A stretch of 64,000 bases of DNA, from positions 210,543-274,542 of the forward strand of contig NZ_FRAR01000004.1 in assembly GCF_900142375.1 (NCBI RefSeq), in the 5' to 3' direction. Below the pieces are notes generated by a model that was given only the letters and a program-made list of their open reading frames with translations, was not told the origin of the DNA and did not search any database. This DNA is from Desulforamulus aeronauticus DSM 10349. Lineage in GTDB: Bacteria; Bacillota; Desulfotomaculia; Desulfotomaculales; Desulfotomaculaceae. The position numbers and the translations under genes are program-made. Below are positions 63,990 through 64,000 of the stretch, piece after piece. The number at the start of each line of letters is the position of its first letter. Within the stretch, counting starts at the first letter, position 1.

Positions 63990-64000
63990 AATCTTATGCT

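Overview
The window looks like chromosomal DNA of an anaerobic, endospore-forming Firmicute of the Peptococcaceae type; Desulfotomaculum/Desulforamulus is my best guess. The reasons are: moderate-to-low GC, AGGAGG-type ribosome binding sites with many GTG/TTG starts, a PyrR-attenuated pyr operon, a ruvCAB-queA-tgt-yajC-secDF order with a BofC-like sporulation gene next to ruvC, a ComA-type sulfolactate gene, and two NAD(P)-linked [FeFe] hydrogenase operons. No sulfate-reduction gene lies in the window, so the genus is inference.

Layout. 1-7.8 kb (minus strand): pyrimidine operon pyrR-pyrB-pyrC-carA-carB-pyrK (pyrK cut by the window edge), with PyrR-binding attenuators before both pyrR and pyrB. 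7.8-15.6 kb: yqhV-like gene, MFS exporter, phosphosulfolactate synthase comA behind a structured leader RNA, two small membrane-protein families, an NDH-2-like flavoprotein, an RluD-like pseudouridine synthase, a UPF0210 protein and an ACT protein. 15.8-25.6 kb (minus): secF, secD, an HD protein, yajC, tgt, queA, a DUF2905 protein, queH, a heptad-repeat coiled-coil protein, ruvB, ruvA, ruvC and a bofC-like gene. 25.7-27.3 kb: yebC and nadE. 27.9-37.7 kb (plus): two consecutive hydrogenase operons (NuoE-like, NuoF-like, HydA), separated by an orphan C-terminal module of a SpoIIE-type phosphatase and a long leader. 37.8-43.5 kb (minus): a creatininase-family protein and a branched-chain amino-acid ABC transporter (livG-F-H-M-J). 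43.8-48.7 kb: a cysteine-cluster protein, a small membrane protein, an acetate-type sodium:solute symporter with its DUF485-like partner, and a BASS-family transporter. 48.8-54.2 kb (minus): a compact cassette of five genes that I recognise as the STM4011-STM4015 families (two radical SAM enzymes, an alkaline-phosphatase-superfamily hydrolase, an ATP-grasp protein and a leucine-rich-repeat protein). 54.4-63.6 kb: an unknown acidic protein, a CBS/DRTGG manganese pyrophosphatase, a complete mrpABCDEFG Na+/H+ antiporter operon and a divergent UspA-like protein. The last 200 bases hold a long perfect palindrome, a terminator and the 5S rRNA of an rRNA operon read from the right.

How the parts work together. 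The first 7 kb make UMP and are sensed by PyrR. queA, tgt and queH belong to queuosine tRNA modification, ruvABC resolves Holliday junctions, and secD/secF/yajC drive protein export. The two hydrogenase operons couple H2 turnover to NAD(P)H and probably ferredoxin. The Mrp antiporter fits an anaerobe that manages sodium and proton gradients.

Most worth a second look: (1) the STM4011-4015 cassette, an enzyme system of unknown product, here with a HAD phosphatase fused to one radical SAM enzyme; (2) the pseudoknot-like leader that sequesters the comA ribosome binding site, a candidate riboswitch for a sulfonate gene; (3) a five-copy ~95-bp palindromic repeat family, one copy of which supplies the final codons and stop of the symporter; (4) the unequal architectures of the two hydrogenases. 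All of this was read by eye. Family names come from motif recognition and memory, not from searches.
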